Below the pieces are notes generated by a model that saw nothing but the letters and a program-made list of their open reading frames with translations, had not been told where the DNA came from and ran no database searches. From NCBI GenBank assembly GCA_007116685.1, contig SKIC01000052.1, forward strand, positions 1 to 10,301: a stretch of DNA of 10,301 nt. Direction: 5' to 3'. The position numbers were made by a program, and so were the translations under genes. This document shows, in pieces, positions 7,739 to 10,301 of the stretch (position 1 is its first letter; every line of letters begins with the position of its first letter). The stretch is from Balneolales bacterium. GTDB taxonomy: Bacteria > Bacteroidota > Rhodothermia > Balneolales > Natronogracilivirgulaceae.

Positions 7739-9886
7739 TTAGCGAGCAGCCTCCGATAAAATGCTTGGTAAATCTCTCGCGCGCCCACGTATGGTTACTT
7801 CACGACCAATTCCCAGCGTACTACCGGCTGAAGGAAATTGGGTGTGCACTGTTCCGGAACCAATAATGTTTACTTCAAAACCTTGTTTTTCCAATAAAGC
7901 AACGGCTCTACGCATGCTTAAATTTCGAACATCCGGAATGATATTTCTTAATTCATCATCATTTAAATTGGCATGTTCACCTAAGAAAATAACAGCGTTA
8001 GAGGCATATCTGTCGAGTTCAGTACCCGGATCAGGCTCTTGGTTTAATACTCGATTACCACTTCCCTGATACAAAAATGGTATTCCCAAATCAGCAAGCC
8101 GTTCTTTTGCCTGTGGTACAGTCAAGCCTCTTACCAATGGCATTTTTGCAATAGCATTAATTTCATCATTTATAGAAGGGGCACGTTGCAGATTTTCATC
8201 AATACCGATAATTCTCGTAGTGATATTTCGAAATATTGAACCAGCGGTAAATCCACCGAAGTAACTGATTCTTGGCTCATCAAGAATTACAACAGATATG
8301 TATTGTGGATCATCTACGGGATAATATCCAACAAATGAGGCACGATATCGGGCCTGATACCTACCGTCAATAAATTTTTGTGCCGTTCCTGTTTTTCCGG
8401 CAATGGGAAAGTCTTCTATTCGTGCGTACATAGCTGTGCCAGAATCAGAGACCACTCCATGAAATACCGGCTCCAAATATGCCACTGTTTCCGACCTAAT
8501 AGCTCTTCTGATTTCTTTCGGCCCTATTTGTTCTACAACTCGTCCCCTTTCATCCTGCACACTTTCGACAACGTACGGACGCATCATAATTCCATTATTC
8601 GCGAGGGCGGCATAAGCCTGAAGAATCTGAATGGGTGTTACCTGAACTTCGTACCCAATAGAAATCCAAGGGAGTGTAACTTGAGACCACTCGAATGGCT
8701 TTCTGATTCTACCGCTTTCCTCATTAGGTAAACCGACTGATGTTGGCGAACCAAATCCTAAATTTCTGGCATACTGATAAAAAATATCCGGTGTTAATCG
8801 CATTGCCAGTTCTGCTGTACCAATATTGGATGACTTTTGCATTACCTGCGCAAAAGTTAAATCACCTAGTGGATTATGATCTCGCATCATCTGACCATGA
8901 ATCATTTTCCGACCATTTTCAGGAGTTCGAAAAATTTCATCGTCGTCAAATACATTATGCTCTACTGCAGCAATACTGGTTACCAACTTAAATGTTGAGC
9001 CCGGCTCAATCATATCAGAAATAGCAAAATTTCTACGATTTTCAGTTGGAGAACTAGCCGGTGCATTGGGATTGAATGTGGGGTAATTCGCCATTGCTTT
9101 TATAGCACCAGTGCGTGGGTCCATAACTATGGCAGTTCCGTAATTAGCACGAGCCCAGAAAACACCATTTTTCAACTCTTCTTCTACAATGGCCTGAATG
9201 TCGGCATCAATCGTAGTTTGAATAGTATACCCTTGCTTAGGATTTTTCCTTGGAGCACCAACCACAGCTCGAATTCTTCCACTACGGTCTCTGCGAACTT
9301 GGCGAATCCCATCCACACCACGCAATTGGGTATCATAAGCGGATTCCAAACCCATCATACCTCGGAACTCATGATTTACAAATCCGATAACGTGTGCTCC
9401 TAGACCGTCGTAGTTATACCGTCTTTTATACTGCTCTTCGAGAATAACTCCACGATATCCTAAATCGCGCAAGGCAACATAAGCAGGATAACCGACCTCC
9501 CTATTCAAAACGATATATCGTGATCCAGCCGGAGCACTTGTCATTCTACGTTGATAATGAGTCACCGAATTATCGGTGTGCTCTGCTAAAATCTTTGCGA
9601 TTTTCTCTAAATATTCCGGTTTCATGCCGGGAGCCAATGGATCAACAGCTACTCGGTAAGACACAGAATTAGTTACCAATAACCGCCCGCTTGCATCCAG
9701 AATATTTCCTCTTTGGGCAGGTATAGGTATATAATCCAGAGTTTGTGCCGACCATAAGTTTCTGAGGTTTTCACCTTCCAAAACCTGAATACGCAAAATC
9801 TGAAACGCAATAGCCACAGGCAGTAATAGTACCAGACCAAAAACTATAAACATGCGGCTTAATATGACAATACGCTCGTTTTTCAC
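7739..9886 (-). CDS. ftsI: FtsI/PBP3-type septal transpeptidase with two C-terminal PASTA domains
   Basis: This is a class B penicillin-binding protein of 715 residues that cross-links peptidoglycan at the septum together with FtsW. An N-terminal membrane anchor lies at about residues 10-31. The PBP dimerisation domain follows, with the RGNILD motif at 59-64. The transpeptidase domain carries all three catalytic motifs: STFK (297-300, nucleophile S297), SSN (352-354) and KTG (498-500). Two PASTA-like repeats follow at about 582-637 and 650-702, making it longer than the PASTA-free E. coli FtsI and similar to PASTA-tailed SpoVD/PBP2x-like proteins. The start is GTG at 9886, with purine-rich AAGGAG and AGGA stretches upstream. 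The TAA stop lies one base before the murE ATG. PASTA number and spacing were judged by eye. Confidence 0.96.
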   Translation of the reverse strand: MKNERIVILSRMFIVFGLVLLLPVAIAFQILRIQVLEGENLRNLWSAQTLDYIPIPAQRGNILDASGRLLVTNSVSYRVAVDPLAPGMKPEYLEKIAKILAEHTDNSVTHYQRRMTSAPAGSRYIVLNREVGYPAYVALRDLGYRGVILEEQYKRRYNYDGLGAHVIGFVNHEFRGMMGLESAYDTQLRGVDGIRQVRRDRSGRIRAVVGAPRKNPKQGYTIQTTIDADIQAIVEEELKNGVFWARANYGTAIVMDPRTGAIKAMANYPTFNPNAPASSPTENRRNFAISDMIEPGSTFKLVTSIAAVEHNVFDDDEIFRTPENGRKMIHGQMMRDHNPLGDLTFAQVMQKSSNIGTAELAMRLTPDIFYQYARNLGFGSPTSVGLPNEESGRIRKPFEWSQVTLPWISIGYEVQVTPIQILQAYAALANNGIMMRPYVVESVQDERGRVVEQIGPKEIRRAIRSETVAYLEPVFHGVVSDSGTAMYARIEDFPIAGKTGTAQKFIDGRYQARYRASFVGYYPVDDPQYISVVILDEPRISYFGGFTAGSIFRNITTRIIGIDENLQRAPSINDEINAIAKMPLVRGLTVPQAKERLADLGIPFLYQGSGNRVLNQEPDPGTELDRYASNAVIFLGEHANLNDDELRNIIPDVRNLSMRRAVALLEKQGFEVNIIGSGTVHTQFPSAGSTLGIGREVTIRGRARDLPSILSEAAR
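7750..7754 (-). promoter_or_regulatory. Shine-Dalgarno of murE
   Basis: GGAGG lies on the minus strand inside the 3' end of ftsI, 12 bases before the ATG at 7737. The spacing is long but matches that of the gene after murC. It lies downstream of the alternative ATG at 7788, so it supports the shorter MurE start. Confidence 0.65.
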
Positions 9887-9896
9887 GTTTTTCCTG

Positions 9897-10280
9897 CTAC
9901 TCCTTAATCCTGATTATAGGGTCAGTGGCACCACCGTGAATTAATCCCAGTTCGGTTGCTCGTCGGTAAACTTCTGCAGGTCCGGTCATCCGGTCGTAGG
10001 TTAAAGCACGGTCTTCATACATTCGTAAAACAGAGTCATATTCGCGTTGGAGCAGAGTTACATCTCTCAAAATATTCTGTGTAGTAAAAACGTGGCTTAT
10101 ATAGAAGTAACCCGCAATACCAAGCAGCAAGCTAAACGCCACAATTTTCCAAGGTGCGATACCTGTTTTTTCGCTTTCGGGAATTGCTGCTCGGGAGGCT
10201 GGCATACCATTCCCCTGAACAGGAAAATCTATCCTTTTGCGCTTAGAATGATCTGGTTTAACCGGACTTGTAACAATCAT
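9897..10280 (-). CDS. ftsL: FtsL-like bitopic cell division protein
   Basis: This 127-residue protein has the FtsL layout. Residues 1-43 form a polar cytoplasmic tail with a basic patch (HSKRKR, 11-16). One membrane segment spans about residues 45-63. A heptad-like helical stretch with few breaks (about 65-98) and a short C-terminal tail follow. FtsL forms a periplasmic coiled coil with FtsB and helps activate FtsW/FtsI at the septum. Primary sequence is poorly conserved in this family, so the call rests on size, topology and position directly before ftsI. The start is the ATG at 10280; no clear Shine-Dalgarno sequence precedes it, which fits translation coupled to the upstream gene. It ends in TAG, ten bases before the ftsI start. 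A divergent FtsL/FtsB-type protein under another name is the main alternative. Confidence 0.8.
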   Translation of the reverse strand: MIVTSPVKPDHSKRKRIDFPVQGNGMPASRAAIPESEKTGIAPWKIVAFSLLLGIAGYFYISHVFTTQNILRDVTLLQREYDSVLRMYEDRALTYDRMTGPAEVYRRATELGLIHGGATDPIIRIKE

Positions 10281-10285
10281 CTCAT

Positions 10286-10301
10286 TTAATTCTTTTCAGC
10301 A
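10286..10301 (-). CDS. 3' end of upstream gene, probably RsmH (MraW) 16S rRNA methyltransferase
   Basis: Only about five codons lie in the window. On the minus strand one frame reads Ala-Glu-Lys-Asn followed by TAA at 10286-10288, five bases before the ftsL ATG. RsmH proteins commonly end in a basic tail of the type LR-x-AEK, and rsmH normally sits directly upstream of ftsL in dcw clusters, so this frame is the best candidate. The other two frames also contain a stop within these bases, so the assignment rests on context and four residues. Confidence 0.4.

Noticed and set aside
6271..7788. Longer MurE of 505 residues starting at the ATG at 7788
   Set aside because: The extra 17 residues overlap the end of ftsI and do not resemble MurE; the ATG at 7737 has an upstream GGAGG and abuts the ftsI stop.
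1..10301. Defence system, mobile element, CRISPR array, RNA gene or other novel cassette
   Set aside because: Every stretch is accounted for by dcw genes with gaps of about 10 bases or less. No direct repeats, terminal inverted repeats or foreign genes were noticed by eye.

Overview
The whole window is one stretch of a bacterial dcw (division and cell wall) cluster, read entirely from the minus strand. In transcription order, from high to low coordinates, it holds: the last codons of an upstream gene that is probably rsmH, then ftsL-like, ftsI (PASTA-type class B PBP), murE, mraY, murD, ftsW, murG, murC, and the first codons of a gene that is probably ftsQ. The genes are packed with 1 to 4 base overlaps or gaps of at most about 10 bases. 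There is no intergenic space for a promoter, terminator, RNA gene or mobile element, and none was seen.

The genes form one pathway. MurC, MurD and MurE build the cytoplasmic UDP-MurNAc-peptide. MraY loads it onto undecaprenyl phosphate to give lipid I, and MurG adds GlcNAc to give lipid II. FtsW (SEDS glycosyltransferase) and FtsI (transpeptidase) use lipid II at the septum. FtsL is a small bitopic division protein that acts with FtsI/FtsW. The MurE DNPR motif indicates meso-diaminopimelate peptidoglycan.

The gene order lacks murF between murE and mraY, and lacks ddl between murC and the next gene. This layout, the protein flavour and the PASTA-bearing FtsI suggest the Bacteroidota/Rhodothermota/Balneolota/Chlorobiota side of the tree. 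That placement is an inference from memory of family features, not a search result.

The one truly odd feature is mraY. An in-frame TGA at 5810-5812 (codon 154 of 378) interrupts an otherwise intact, well-conserved reading frame. TGA is also the ordinary stop codon of murE, mraY, ftsW and murG here, so wholesale recoding is unlikely. A base-call error, a true nonsense mutation or local readthrough remain possible. No novel system was found; apart from this stop the region is an ordinary core cell-wall operon.
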